64,000 nt of DNA from Paenibacillus sp. UNC451MF (GTDB lineage: Bacteria > Bacillota > Bacilli > Paenibacillales > NBRC-103111). The number at the start of each line of letters is the position of its first letter. Position 1 is the stretch's first letter. The notes under the pieces were generated by a model, which did not search any database, was not told where the DNA came from, and saw nothing but the letters and a program-made list of their open reading frames with translations. The DNA is taken from contig NZ_JMLS01000026.1 in NCBI RefSeq assembly GCF_000686845.1, positions 1 through 64,000 on the forward strand, read 5' to 3'. The translations under genes and the position numbers were made by a program. Positions 1 through 7,567 of the stretch are shown here, piece after piece.

Positions 1-1
1 T

Positions 2-90
2 GGAGAGATACCCAAGTGGCTATAAGGGGACCCTCTGCTAAGGGGTTAGACTGCGTAAGTGGTGCGAGGGTTCGAATCCCTCTCTCTCCG
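2..90 (+). tRNA. tRNA-Ser (GCU)
   Basis: Class II tRNA with a long variable arm. The acceptor arm GGAGAGA (2-8) pairs with TCTCTCC (83-89), followed by discriminator G at 90. The T arm is gaggg-ttcgaat-ccctc (66-82). The anticodon loop contains GCT, which reads AGC/AGU serine codons. CCA is not encoded. A terminator follows within 11 nt, so this is the last gene of its transcript. Confidence 0.95.
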
Positions 91-100
91 TACAATAAAA

Positions 101-127
101 GGGCCGTCCGTGAGGACGGTTCTTTTT
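101..127 (+). terminator. Rho-independent terminator after tRNA-Ser
   Basis: Stem gggccgtcc / ggacggttc with a 4-nt loop, followed by a T run. Confidence 0.85.
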
Positions 128-184
128 CATTTTCCCAGCATTTTCGATTACTAGTAGTACCCAGTCAAGGCAAGCTGTGATCGA

Positions 185-226
185 AAAGAGACGAGCCGCC
201 GGGGTAACCTAGCGGACCGTCTCTTT
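185..226 (-). terminator. Terminator downstream of the minus-strand corA pair
   Basis: AAAGAGACG (185-193) pairs with CGTCTCTTT (218-226), and inner CCGC/GCGG extends the stem. Read on the minus strand the hairpin ends in TCTCTTTT, fitting the end of the transcript whose last gene stops at 279. Confidence 0.6.
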
Positions 227-278
227 AGGTGAATCGGATTATGTACAACGGATTCATGATACTTACAAATAATATGTA

Positions 279-956
279 TTAGTCCTGAAGATCTCTCATG
301 TAAGATAAATAAACGAGTATGGCCAAGGATAGGATGATGATTAATAACAAAATAAATACGGATTCATGGTAATTCAAAACCCAATATACCGAGACACAAA
401 CGGTCAGAATACCGATCGTGTTGACTACCGCTATAATCCTCTTAAAGCCAGATACTTTACGATTGAGATATAAGTTGTGAGGCGGTCGCATAATAAAGGA
501 AAACCCGTAGTGAAAACGAAACAGCAAATAAGCTGTAAGATACGAACCTAGCTCACCGGACAATTGAATAATGAATGTTCCCCAATTCGCCGGCTGCTGC
601 GCATCATCGGTGGAGACGAGCCCAGTACCAAGCAGCCCGAAATAGACAAGGATCAGTATCCCGTTAAAGGAAAGATACCCGATAGCCGAGACGTCAATCG
701 CATGGACAAAGCTTACTTTGACCAGAAATCGCAGCAATAGAATGCATAATGTAAATTGAATGACCAGATCGTAGCTAGGAATATCCAGCACCATCCGGTT
801 TAAATAAGATGCGACCGACAAGACCGACCCGATGATCGTCAATTGGGGCCAATATTCCCAGAAGGGCCACCGGAACGTTTTGAATATGAGCGCGAGAATG
901 GCTATAACGTCCAGAAAACCCAGCAGGATGAAGAGAAACGTCTGCAACACTATCAC
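279..956 (-). CDS. Multi-pass membrane protein of unknown function
   Basis: The 225-residue product has about six to seven hydrophobic segments over its whole length and short charged loops; I see no catalytic motif. A helix-rich integral membrane protein of this size with an acidic end is common in Bacillales, sometimes as a stand-alone sensor-like membrane module, but I do not recognise a named family. It begins 32 nt downstream of the corA-like stop on the same strand, so the two are probably cotranscribed and end at the hairpin at 185-226. The start is uncertain: GTG codons at 956 and 950 and a TTG at 947 all lie near a weak AGGTGATA-like ribosome site. Confidence 0.7.
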   Translation of the reverse strand: MIVLQTFLFILLGFLDVIAILALIFKTFRWPFWEYWPQLTIIGSVLSVASYLNRMVLDIPSYDLVIQFTLCILLLRFLVKVSFVHAIDVSAIGYLSFNGILILVYFGLLGTGLVSTDDAQQPANWGTFIIQLSGELGSYLTAYLLFRFHYGFSFIMRPPHNLYLNRKVSGFKRIIAVVNTIGILTVCVSVYWVLNYHESVFILLLIIILSLAILVYLSYMRDLQD

Positions 957-988
957 CTGTTTCCTGGATGTTGGTTAATCTTCTGAAT

Positions 989-1921
989 CTAAATCCACTT
1001 TTTCCATTTGAAAATGAGCCACATAAATAAACTGACTCCCAGCATGACTCCCCATACGTAAGCATAACCCCAATCCCAGTGTAATTCCGGAATGTTTTTG
1101 AAGTTCATCCCATATAGGCCAACAATGAATGTCAGTGGCAAAAAGATGGAGCTGATAATCGTCAAAGTTTTCATAATTTCGTTCATCCGGTCCGATTTCA
1201 TGTTCACTTGAAGCTCAAGCAGAGCGGTAAACGATTCTCTGAAAATATCGAGGGAATCAAGGACACGCGAAATATGGTCGTAGATATCGACGAAATAAGC
1301 ATCGGTTTCCTGACGAGTGTAGGGAAATGTGTGATGGCTGATGGATCCCACTATTGCTTTCTCATCTAGGACAATACGCCGAAACTTGTGCATGGATCTT
1401 TTTAGATGAAAAATTTCCTTAGACACCTTGAGGTACGGATTCACGAAAAGATTACGCTCCATCTGATCCACTTGATCTTCAATCCGATTCGTGATTTCCG
1501 TGTAATCATCTACGCATAGATCCAGCAATCGGTGCAAAATATCACCTGGATGATCGGAGCGTTCTTGTACAGCTAATAATTGTTGTCGCAGCACCTCGAA
1601 CAATTTAAGTTGTTTTCTGCTGATCGTAATGATGTAATTAGCGCCTATAATAATACCGATTTCTACAGGTGTCAGCCTTTTATCGACAAATGCAAAAAAG
1701 GTCATGAAGATGTGGTCCTTATACCGATCCATCTTAGCCCTCTGGTTCAACTTGATGCAATCTTCCACGACGAGAGGATGGCAGTGAAACATTTCCTCGA
1801 CGACCCGCTTGACTTCAGCAGGCTCGGGATTAGGTAAGTGAATCCAGACGATTTCTTGCTCCGATGGAGGCCGGATTTCTTCTTCAGTCACTTGATCCGT
1901 ATCCAGATTGTGTAAGATCAT
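989..1921 (-). CDS. CorA-family magnesium/cobalt channel
   Basis: The 310-residue product has the CorA layout: a long soluble alpha/beta and helical cytoplasmic domain, then two C-terminal transmembrane helices. The signature GMN sits in YGMNF at about residues 270-274, right after the first helix, and the chain ends in a basic tail. CorA proteins are pentameric channels for divalent cation uptake at the plasma membrane. I placed the start at ATG 1921 because GAGGTG lies about 9 nt upstream; an in-frame upstream ATG at 1945 has no such site. It lies upstream of an unknown membrane protein in a probable two-gene operon. The ion cannot be read from the sequence. Confidence 0.9.
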   Translation of the reverse strand: MILHNLDTDQVTEEEIRPPSEQEIVWIHLPNPEPAEVKRVVEEMFHCHPLVVEDCIKLNQRAKMDRYKDHIFMTFFAFVDKRLTPVEIGIIIGANYIITISRKQLKLFEVLRQQLLAVQERSDHPGDILHRLLDLCVDDYTEITNRIEDQVDQMERNLFVNPYLKVSKEIFHLKRSMHKFRRIVLDEKAIVGSISHHTFPYTRQETDAYFVDIYDHISRVLDSLDIFRESFTALLELQVNMKSDRMNEIMKTLTIISSIFLPLTFIVGLYGMNFKNIPELHWDWGYAYVWGVMLGVSLFMWLIFKWKKWI

Positions 1922-1996
1922 TATTACGTTCACCTCAATGTTCAAAGCATATCATACAATGGTTTTCATGACGAAAATATTATTTTAAAAAAAGGC

Positions 1997-2025
1997 TTGT
2001 CAATTACAATACATTCGGATATAAT
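1997..2025 (+). promoter_or_regulatory. Sigma-A promoter of the tRNA cluster
   Basis: TTGTCA (1997-2002), 17-nt spacer, TATAAT (2020-2025). It lies about 40 nt before tRNA-Glu and probably drives the three-tRNA transcript to the terminator at 2385. Confidence 0.8.
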
Positions 2026-2066
2026 AACTTTTGTCGTCAAAAAGGCAGCAAGATTATGCATAACGA

Positions 2067-2141
2067 GGCCCGTTGGTCAAGGGGTTAAGACACCTCCCTT
2101 TCACGGAGGTAACAGGGGTTCGAATCCCCTACGGGTCACCA
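2067..2141 (+). tRNA. tRNA-Glu (UUC)
   Basis: The acceptor GGCCCGT pairs with ACGGGTC (one G-T pair). The anticodon loop reads ctTTCac. The T arm is gggg-ttcgaat-cccc. The 3' CCA is encoded. First gene of the Glu-Lys-Leu cluster. Confidence 0.96.
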
Positions 2142-2183
2142 TTCTTTTCGAAGGTAATCGAATTGAAAAGCATGCCTTGATTA

Positions 2184-2256
2184 GAGCCATTAGCTCAGTT
2201 GGTAGAGCACCTGACTTTTAATCAGGGTGTCGAAGGTTCGAGTCCTTCATGGCTCA
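2184..2256 (+). tRNA. tRNA-Lys (UUU)
   Basis: The acceptor GAGCCAT pairs with ATGGCTC, discriminator A. The anticodon stem CCTGA/TCAGG encloses a loop with TTT. The T arm is gaagg-ttcgagt-ccttc. CCA is not encoded. Confidence 0.96.
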
Positions 2257-2284
2257 TGTTTTTATCCCTCATTTTTTTTAATTT

Positions 2285-2367
2285 GCGGTTGTGGTGGAAT
2301 GGCAGACACGCCATCTTGAGGGGGTGGTGGGCGTACGCTCGTGGAGGTTCGAGTCCTCTCAACCGCA
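2285..2367 (+). tRNA. tRNA-Leu (GAG)
   Basis: Class II tRNA. The acceptor GCGGTTG pairs with CAACCGC, discriminator A. The anticodon stem ccatc/ggtgg encloses ttGAGgg, giving anticodon GAG for CUC/CUU. There is a long variable arm and a T arm gagg-ttcgagt-cctc. Confidence 0.94.
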
Positions 2368-2384
2368 TTCATCTAAACAGACAC

Positions 2385-2412
2385 AATCCCTTGGAAGCAA
2401 GGGATTTTTTTA
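2385..2412 (+). terminator. Terminator of the tRNA cluster
   Basis: AATCCCTT (2385-2392) pairs with AAGGGATT (2399-2406), followed by a T run. Confidence 0.9.
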
Positions 2413-2465
2413 TTGCTTTGTTAATCGGGGACAATCCCTGAAAGCAATTGGAATAGCTTCACTTT

Positions 2466-3044
2466 TTGGCGGAGTTGTTCTACCTTCATATGGACATCCA
2501 GACCTATTCACTTATGATTTTGTTAATAGGAGTGATTCATATAAGAGCCGCAAAGCGATGGAAATTTATTGTATGGCTTATACTCAGCTGTTTTTGGATT
2601 GTGCTTATATTTGTCAAATCAGCCCAAACCTATGCAGAACAGGATATTCGACCGCTTCTTGCCGAATGGCTCCCTTTAGACTTGCTGAACCGGTGGTTGC
2701 CGCACATTGAATTTTATTATGACGGCGGTTTGGTGACTTGGACGAAGCCTTACGATTTTATAGAGTTTATCATTCGAAAAGGCGGTCATGTAACGGAGTT
2801 TGCCGTCCTATGCTTTCTCAGCATAATGACATTGCTGTCCAAGCCGATCAAGACGATACCATCTATAGCGATGGGCTCAGTTTTCTCCGTACTGTATGCG
2901 GCTTCCGATGAGTGGCATCAATCGTTCGTGCCAGGGCGCACCGGCCATGCAATCGACGTTATGGTGGACTCCATTGGTGTCGTACTTGCGGCGCTCGTCA
3001 TAGGGGCTGTGAAGCTGGCTTTTCGTAAACGGAAGGCTAATTAA
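2466..3044 (+). CDS. VanZ-like family membrane protein
   Basis: The 192-residue product has four to five hydrophobic segments and the family signatures: RKGGHVTEFAVL near residue 105 and DEWHQSFVPGRTGHAIDV followed by DSIGV near residues 148-170. VanZ-like proteins are integral membrane proteins linked to teicoplanin resistance in the founding case, but most chromosomal copies have no assigned role. The start is uncertain: TTG 2466 has no clear ribosome site and ATG 2490 has GGAG about 15 nt upstream. The stop codon overlaps the -35 box of the sigma-D-type promoter of the next gene. Confidence 0.8.
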   Translation: MAELFYLHMDIQTYSLMILLIGVIHIRAAKRWKFIVWLILSCFWIVLIFVKSAQTYAEQDIRPLLAEWLPLDLLNRWLPHIEFYYDGGLVTWTKPYDFIEFIIRKGGHVTEFAVLCFLSIMTLLSKPIKTIPSIAMGSVFSVLYAASDEWHQSFVPGRTGHAIDVMVDSIGVVLAALVIGAVKLAFRKRKAN

Positions 3045-3069
3045 AGAAAGTATGCCCTGCATCCGATAT
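3042..3069 (+). promoter_or_regulatory. Sigma-D-type (motility) promoter before yjfB
   Basis: TAAA (3042-3045), 16-nt spacer, tCCGATAT (3062-3069), against the sigma-D consensus TAAA-N15-GCCGATAT. The -35 element lies on the VanZ-like stop codon. Confidence 0.7.
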
Positions 3070-3116
3070 AAAATAGGACGCTTCTTATTCTCATGAAAAG
3101 AAAGGGGTCCTTGAAA

Positions 3117-3302
3117 ATGGATGTAAGTGGTATCAGCGCAGCTTCGACTGCAATTAGCGCTAACGAACTTAAGCAATCCGTCGATATCGCTGTCTTGAAA
3201 AAGGCTACGGATGCGCAGACCGAGCAAGTCAATGCCTTGCTGCAAGGCATGACAGCGGCTCAACACCCTTATTTGGGACAAAGTATTGATTTGAAGATTT
3301 GA
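3117..3302 (+). CDS. YjfB-family putative motility protein
   Basis: This 61-residue protein matches the YjfB pattern: a start MDVSGISAASTAISANE, then a helical stretch with regularly spaced Gln/Val, and a C-terminal end with NALLQGM and SIDLKI. In Bacillus subtilis YjfB is controlled by the flagellar sigma factor; its role is unknown. The start ATG 3117 is chosen for AAGGGG about 9 nt upstream. The sigma-D-type promoter at 3042-3069 gives independent support for a motility link. A terminator at 3333-3358 ends the transcript. Confidence 0.85.
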   Translation: MDVSGISAASTAISANELKQSVDIAVLKKATDAQTEQVNALLQGMTAAQHPYLGQSIDLKI

Positions 3303-3332
3303 TTATTATTTTTTTAGCAGATCAGCAGGAAC

Positions 3333-3358
3333 GGCGGCTCAAGGAGAGCCGTCTTTTT
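3333..3358 (+). terminator. Terminator after yjfB
   Basis: CGGCTC (3335-3340) pairs with GAGCCG (3346-3351), followed by TCTTTTT. Confidence 0.8.
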
Positions 3359-3372
3359 CTTCATCGAGAAAT

Positions 3373-3400
3373 TAACAAAAAATGTGTGAAAAGCCGATAT
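3373..3400 (+). promoter_or_regulatory. Sigma-D-type promoter before the SLH protein gene
   Basis: TAAC (3373-3376), 16-nt spacer, and a perfect GCCGATAT (3393-3400), 28 nt before the start codon. The -10 matches the flagellar sigma consensus exactly. Confidence 0.65.
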
Positions 3401-3428
3401 AAGAAGGAAGAGGATTGGAGGGTATGCA

Positions 3429-4814
3429 ATGAAAAAGAAACGAGGTATCCGCTACACATGGTTATTATGGTTGACGGTCATAGGGCTTGCATTGCCCGCG
3501 CTGCCGGCGAAAGCCGAGGTTCAATTCAGTGACGTCAACGCACAAAATAACGGATGGGCTATCAACTCCATCTATTTGATGGCACAAAAGCAGGTTCTGA
3601 CCGGCTATCCGGACGGAACGTTCAGACCGAGCCAAACGATCAGCAAAGCCGAATGGACAACGATGATTTACCGGTTGTTCGATAAATATCGGCCGAATTT
3701 ATATGCAACAGGCTTACAAAAGATTGACGGTTTCGCAGACGTATCTCCGCAGCACTGGGCTTATAAGCAGATTTCCGAAACTTATAACCAGACGTTTAAC
3801 TGGGGCGTATATGGGCTATCCAATACGGGGCAGCTAACCTTTCGTCCTGACGCCCAGCTCACTCGGCTGCAATTGGCCGATATGCTATATTCGTTCTTCG
3901 ACACTAGGATGATTGATCGGCGCTTGAGTCCGAATGACGTATGCTCGGTTGTATCCGAATTTAAAGATATTCCAGTAAATATGTATCAAGATAAGTTGAA
4001 GTATGACGATGCCGCCAAATCGGACGGCCGTCTTGATGCATCCGGCACCGCATTGTTACAGACAAATAGCGTGCTTCCTATTCTGTTAATGGGAACAGGG
4101 AAGAGCGATTGTTCCTTCGGAACGGATGCATTCTCGAATGCTCAGGCAAGCAGCTTGGCAAGCTTGCAGGCTTCGGGTATTATGACCGCCAACGAGCTCG
4201 GATATTTCCGCCCGATGGATAAAGTGACACGTGCTGAAGCGGTGACGATTTTGAACCGAATTTATAATTATTTAAGCAAAAATTACTGGTTGGGCGACTA
4301 TTCTACTATTGAATTAGAGGGTTCTGGCTCAGGCGGAACGAGCGGTTCCGGAAACGGGTCAACGGGTTCCGGGATTTACAATCCCGATACATCGAACCTG
4401 TATCCGGATTGGGACACAGGCGGCTCCATCATCGGAGGGAATAATTCAGGAAGCTGGTCGAACGACTCCATCGTCAATGTTACGGATTATTTCGACGATA
4501 AGGGTGTACTTAATAAAAACCTGAAGAACGGCGAAATCGAAGCGGCCGTATTACCTAAAGACAATCGATATTTGACCGTCGACATGAAAACGGACGATGA
4601 AGTGGATTTGTACATTATTCTGGATGGACAAATCGCCCACTTGACTCAGAAGGAGCTTCCGAAAACGATATCTGTGGATGGAATCAAGCTGGTAGGCTTC
4701 CGTACGACCCAGCTTAAACCGAATCCATTGAAGGTTGCGGGGACCCCTGTCACCTTAACAGTGAAGCTTGATAAGAATAAACCGGAGCCGGTTAAGCCCG
4801 GTAAGAAAAAATGA
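3429..4814 (+). CDS. Secreted S-layer homology (SLH) domain protein
   Basis: The 461-residue product starts with a signal peptide (basic MKKKRG, hydrophobic core, AKA cleavage site near residue 29). Three SLH modules follow at about 33-85 (FSDV..., GYPDGTFRPSQTISKAEW), 103-160 (FADVSPQHWAYKQI) and 225-285 (GYFRPMDKVTRAEAVTILNR). SLH modules bind pyruvylated secondary cell-wall polymer, anchoring the protein to the cell surface. A Gly/Ser-rich linker (about 298-315) leads to a C-terminal region of about 110 residues with no recognised enzyme motif. The gene is monocistronic, between a sigma-D-type promoter and a bidirectional terminator. The tail may be an adhesin or a stator of surface structures; I cannot say which. 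Confidence 0.88.
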   Translation: MKKKRGIRYTWLLWLTVIGLALPALPAKAEVQFSDVNAQNNGWAINSIYLMAQKQVLTGYPDGTFRPSQTISKAEWTTMIYRLFDKYRPNLYATGLQKIDGFADVSPQHWAYKQISETYNQTFNWGVYGLSNTGQLTFRPDAQLTRLQLADMLYSFFDTRMIDRRLSPNDVCSVVSEFKDIPVNMYQDKLKYDDAAKSDGRLDASGTALLQTNSVLPILLMGTGKSDCSFGTDAFSNAQASSLASLQASGIMTANELGYFRPMDKVTRAEAVTILNRIYNYLSKNYWLGDYSTIELEGSGSGGTSGSGNGSTGSGIYNPDTSNLYPDWDTGGSIIGGNNSGSWSNDSIVNVTDYFDDKGVLNKNLKNGEIEAAVLPKDNRYLTVDMKTDDEVDLYIILDGQIAHLTQKELPKTISVDGIKLVGFRTTQLKPNPLKVAGTPVTLTVKLDKNKPEPVKPGKKK

Positions 4815-4818
4815 TGAC

Positions 4819-4856
4819 AAAAGGCTTCCTCCATTCAATGGTGGGAAGCCTTTTAT
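4819..4856 (+). terminator. Bidirectional terminator between convergent genes
   Basis: AAAAGGCTTCC (4819-4829) pairs with GGAAGCCTTTT; the A and T runs flank it, so it can serve both the SLH gene and the minus-strand yneK. Confidence 0.85.
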
Positions 4857-4860
4857 TGTG

Positions 4861-5286
4861 CTATTGCAGAAGATGCTTAAATGCACTGTAATCGATTTGC
4901 TGCTTATCAAGATAACTGGCCAAGCTTTTATAATCGCGTTTGGGGGTTGCCAGAATATAGCCGCGGAGACAAATGTCCTGCGTAATACGGTCCACTTTTT
5001 CTTCCAATGCGACTTCACCGATTTTGGCGGCAATGGAGTGGCGTGCAATATCACGGAACGGAGCAGGAACAGGATCGACAAGCATATCTAGAAAGGTTTT
5101 GGCTTCATCGGTCCATAAATGGCGGGACGATTCAACGTAATGGTTTTGCCAATCGAGCTTGGACATGCCATCCGCCTTAGGCAGCACCTTCAAAAATTTG
5201 CGGAACATAAAATAGCCGCCTATCGACATAAAGAAGAGCAGCACAAAAACCCAAAAGATGATAAAGTACATAAAACCCGAATTCAT
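4861..5286 (-). CDS. yneK: YneK-like DUF2621 membrane-anchored protein
   Basis: The 141-residue product starts with one transmembrane helix (about 5-27), followed by FRKFLKVLPKADGMSKLDW and a soluble helical domain with RHLWTDEAKTFLDMLVDPVPAPFRDIARHSIAAKIGE and ATPKRDY. This pattern is that of the DUF2621 family, to which B. subtilis YneK belongs; its function is unknown. The start is ATG 5286, 9 nt after GAGGTG; a longer in-frame version to 5352 lacks a ribosome site. It is divergent from nfo. Confidence 0.8.
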   Translation of the reverse strand: MNSGFMYFIIFWVFVLLFFMSIGGYFMFRKFLKVLPKADGMSKLDWQNHYVESSRHLWTDEAKTFLDMLVDPVPAPFRDIARHSIAAKIGEVALEEKVDRITQDICLRGYILATPKRDYKSLASYLDKQQIDYSAFKHLLQ

Positions 5287-5342
5287 GATTATTGTCACCT
5301 CATCCTTATTATACCTTACTTTGGCGATATCCAAAAGTAGCC

Positions 5343-5371
5343 TTGTGGACAAGAGTCAATCCTAGTAAAAT
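5343..5371 (+). promoter_or_regulatory. Sigma-A promoter of nfo-purU
   Basis: TTGTGG (5343-5348), 17-nt spacer, TAAAAT (5366-5371), about 35 nt before the nfo start. Confidence 0.6.
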
Positions 5372-5407
5372 AGAGTGAGTGCGAAAAAAAAGGAGATGAG
5401 CAATACG

Positions 5408-6532
5408 ATGGTAAAAATCGGTTCTCACGTATCGTTTTCAGATAAAGGGCTGCTGAACGCGGCAGAAGAAGCTATCTCTTACGGGTCGTCTACTTTCATG
5501 ATATACACGGGTGCACCGCAAAATACGCGCCGTAAGCCGATTGAATCGCAATATATTGAAGAAGGCAAAGCCGTTATGGACAAGCATGGCATCGGAGAGA
5601 TTATCGTACATGCCCCTTACATTATTAATTTAGGTTCATATAAAGATGATACGTATGAGCTGGCTGTTCGTTTTCTTCAAGAAGAGATTCGCCGTACGGA
5701 TTATTTGGGCGTGAAGCAAATTGTTCTTCACCCTGGAGCTTACACGGACAAGGATGCCGAATATGGGCTCGCTCGGATCTCTGAAGGATTGAATGAAGTG
5801 CTGGCCGGCGTCAAGGATACGAATGTGAATATCGCTTTAGAGACAATGGCCGGTAAAGGAACGGAAATGGGCCGCAGCTTTGAAGAGATTGCCACTATTA
5901 TCGACAAGGTAGAGGATAATGGTAGATTATCCGTCTGCCTGGACACATGCCACGTTCATGATGCAGGCTATGACATTGTGAATGATCTGGACGGAGTGCT
6001 CGAGCATTTTGATAAAATAGTAGGATTGGACCGAATCGGCGTTGTCCATTTGAACGACAGCAAAAACCCTAAAGGGGCGGGAAAAGACCGTCATGCACCA
6101 GTTGGGGCCGGCTGGATCGGGTTCGAAGCGATGAACAACGTAGTTCACCATGAAAAGCTGACGCATTTGCCTCTTATTCTAGAAACGCCATGGATTGGTA
6201 AAGAGGATAAGCTGCAGCGTCCGATGTATGAAGCGGAAATTGCTCTTCTAAGCGGTACGGTTGAGCAGCGTTTTGGCTCTAATTTCTTAGAGGATGTCGA
6301 ACGTTTGGCGCATTTCTTCAGCAAGCAGGATGTTAATCACCGTGACTATGTGCTACGTGTATGGGATGTGCTTAAAACCGATGCCAAGGCCAAAAAAGAA
6401 GACGGTCGCGAGCCGATGGAACGCCTGTACGATCTGATTGCTGAGCACCGCATATTGCCGGAGCTTTCGGAAGAACAAATTAACCAGCGCTTAACAGCTT
6501 GGTTTGCAGGTCAAAAAGTGTTTCAATTGTAA
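5408..6532 (+). CDS. nfo: Endonuclease IV (AP endonuclease) with C-terminal extension
   Basis: Endonuclease IV cuts DNA 5' of abasic sites in base excision repair, using three metal ions in a TIM barrel. Family motifs are present: IGSHVSF near the start, [63 protein letters not shown] split over residues 215-245, and LILETPW. The metal-binding His, Glu and Asp residues all appear intact. At 374 residues it is about 80 longer than typical members; the extra C-terminal part (from about 295) is helical and charged ([22 protein letters not shown]). Start ATG 5408 follows AAGGAGATGA by 8 nt. purU follows 36 nt downstream. Confidence 0.92.
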   Translation: MVKIGSHVSFSDKGLLNAAEEAISYGSSTFMIYTGAPQNTRRKPIESQYIEEGKAVMDKHGIGEIIVHAPYIINLGSYKDDTYELAVRFLQEEIRRTDYLGVKQIVLHPGAYTDKDAEYGLARISEGLNEVLAGVKDTNVNIALETMAGKGTEMGRSFEEIATIIDKVEDNGRLSVCLDTCHVHDAGYDIVNDLDGVLEHFDKIVGLDRIGVVHLNDSKNPKGAGKDRHAPVGAGWIGFEAMNNVVHHEKLTHLPLILETPWIGKEDKLQRPMYEAEIALLSGTVEQRFGSNFLEDVERLAHFFSKQDVNHRDYVLRVWDVLKTDAKAKKEDGREPMERLYDLIAEHRILPELSEEQINQRLTAWFAGQKVFQL

Positions 6533-6568
6533 TGGAAATTTTGAAATGATGAAGGAGTAGTTAGTGTC

Positions 6569-7462
6569 ATGACACCGAATGTATTGCCGAAAGCCCAACG
6601 GGACGATTTGAAAAACCGCGCGAGAATGCTAGTTTCCTGCCCGGACCAGCCAGGGATTGTTGCTGCAGTTTCCCGGTTTTTATACGAGCAAGGAGCTAAT
6701 ATTGAACAGTCTGACCAGTATACGATGGATCCGGAGGGCGGCATGTTCTTCATCCGGATCGAGTTCGATCTGGACAACCTGGATGAGCGCAGAGAAAAGC
6801 TTAAAACGGACTTTGCTGTCGTTGCAGAGCAATTCCAAATGAAATGGAGCATTAACCGCGCGAGTCGGAAAAAGCGTCTTGCCGTGTTCGTTTCGAAGGA
6901 GGATCACGCTCTGCTGGAACTGCTGTGGCAGTGGCAGGCGGGAGATCTGGAAGCTGATATCGCCATGGTCATCAGTAATCACGACGACATGCGCAGCTTA
7001 GTTGAATCGTTTGATATTCCTTACTATCACATTCCGGTTACGGCTGCAACGAAGGCAGAAGCCGAGCGCCAACAGCTGGAGCTTGTTGTAGGTAAGGTAG
7101 ACGCGGTAGTTTTGGCTCGATATATGCAGATCATTACGCCGAAGTTTATCGAATATTTCCCTAATCGGATCATTAATATTCATCATTCCTTCTTGCCGGC
7201 TTTTGTCGGTGGTAAGCCTTACGCACAAGCATACAACCGTGGGGTAAAAATTATCGGCGCTACCGCACATTATGTGACGGAGGAGCTGGACGGAGGACCG
7301 ATCATCGAGCAGGACGTACAGCGGGTGAGCCATCGCCATAATGTCGATGACCTGAAACGAATTGGTCGTCACATCGAACGCACCGTGTTGGCACGTGCCG
7401 TATCATGGCATGTAGAGGACCGGGTTATTGTACACGGCAACAAAACCGTCGTGTTTAACTAA
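6569..7462 (+). CDS. purU: Formyltetrahydrofolate deformylase
   Basis: PurU hydrolyses 10-formyl-THF to THF and formate, balancing one-carbon units. The 297-residue product has an N-terminal ACT domain (about 18-95, LVSCPDQPGIVAAVSRFLYEQGANI) and a C-terminal formyltransferase-like domain with VVLARYMQIITP, IINIHHSFLPAFVGGKPYAQA and IIGATAHYVTEELDGGPIIEQD. The catalytic Asn-His-Asp layout of the formyl-transfer fold is visible. It lies 36 nt after nfo and ends in a strong terminator, so the pair is probably one transcript. Confidence 0.94.
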   Translation: MTPNVLPKAQRDDLKNRARMLVSCPDQPGIVAAVSRFLYEQGANIEQSDQYTMDPEGGMFFIRIEFDLDNLDERREKLKTDFAVVAEQFQMKWSINRASRKKRLAVFVSKEDHALLELLWQWQAGDLEADIAMVISNHDDMRSLVESFDIPYYHIPVTAATKAEAERQQLELVVGKVDAVVLARYMQIITPKFIEYFPNRIINIHHSFLPAFVGGKPYAQAYNRGVKIIGATAHYVTEELDGGPIIEQDVQRVSHRHNVDDLKRIGRHIERTVLARAVSWHVEDRVIVHGNKTVVFN

Positions 7463-7470
7463 CGACAGCC

Positions 7471-7516
7471 AAAAAGAGACTGAACCTGTCATGGGAATGA
7501 CGGTCAGTCTCTTTTT
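7471..7516 (+). terminator. Bidirectional terminator after purU
   Basis: AAAAAGAGACTGA (7471-7483) pairs with TCAGTCTCTTTTT (7504-7516). Confidence 0.9.
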
Positions 7517-7567
7517 GTGTTCAGTATTTATTTAAGGTTTCATTATTTAAGGTTCCTAGCGCTGCTG

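Noticed and set aside
1997-2710. Short open frames across the tRNA cluster
   Set aside because: They run through tRNA genes and the terminator; tRNAs account for the sequence.
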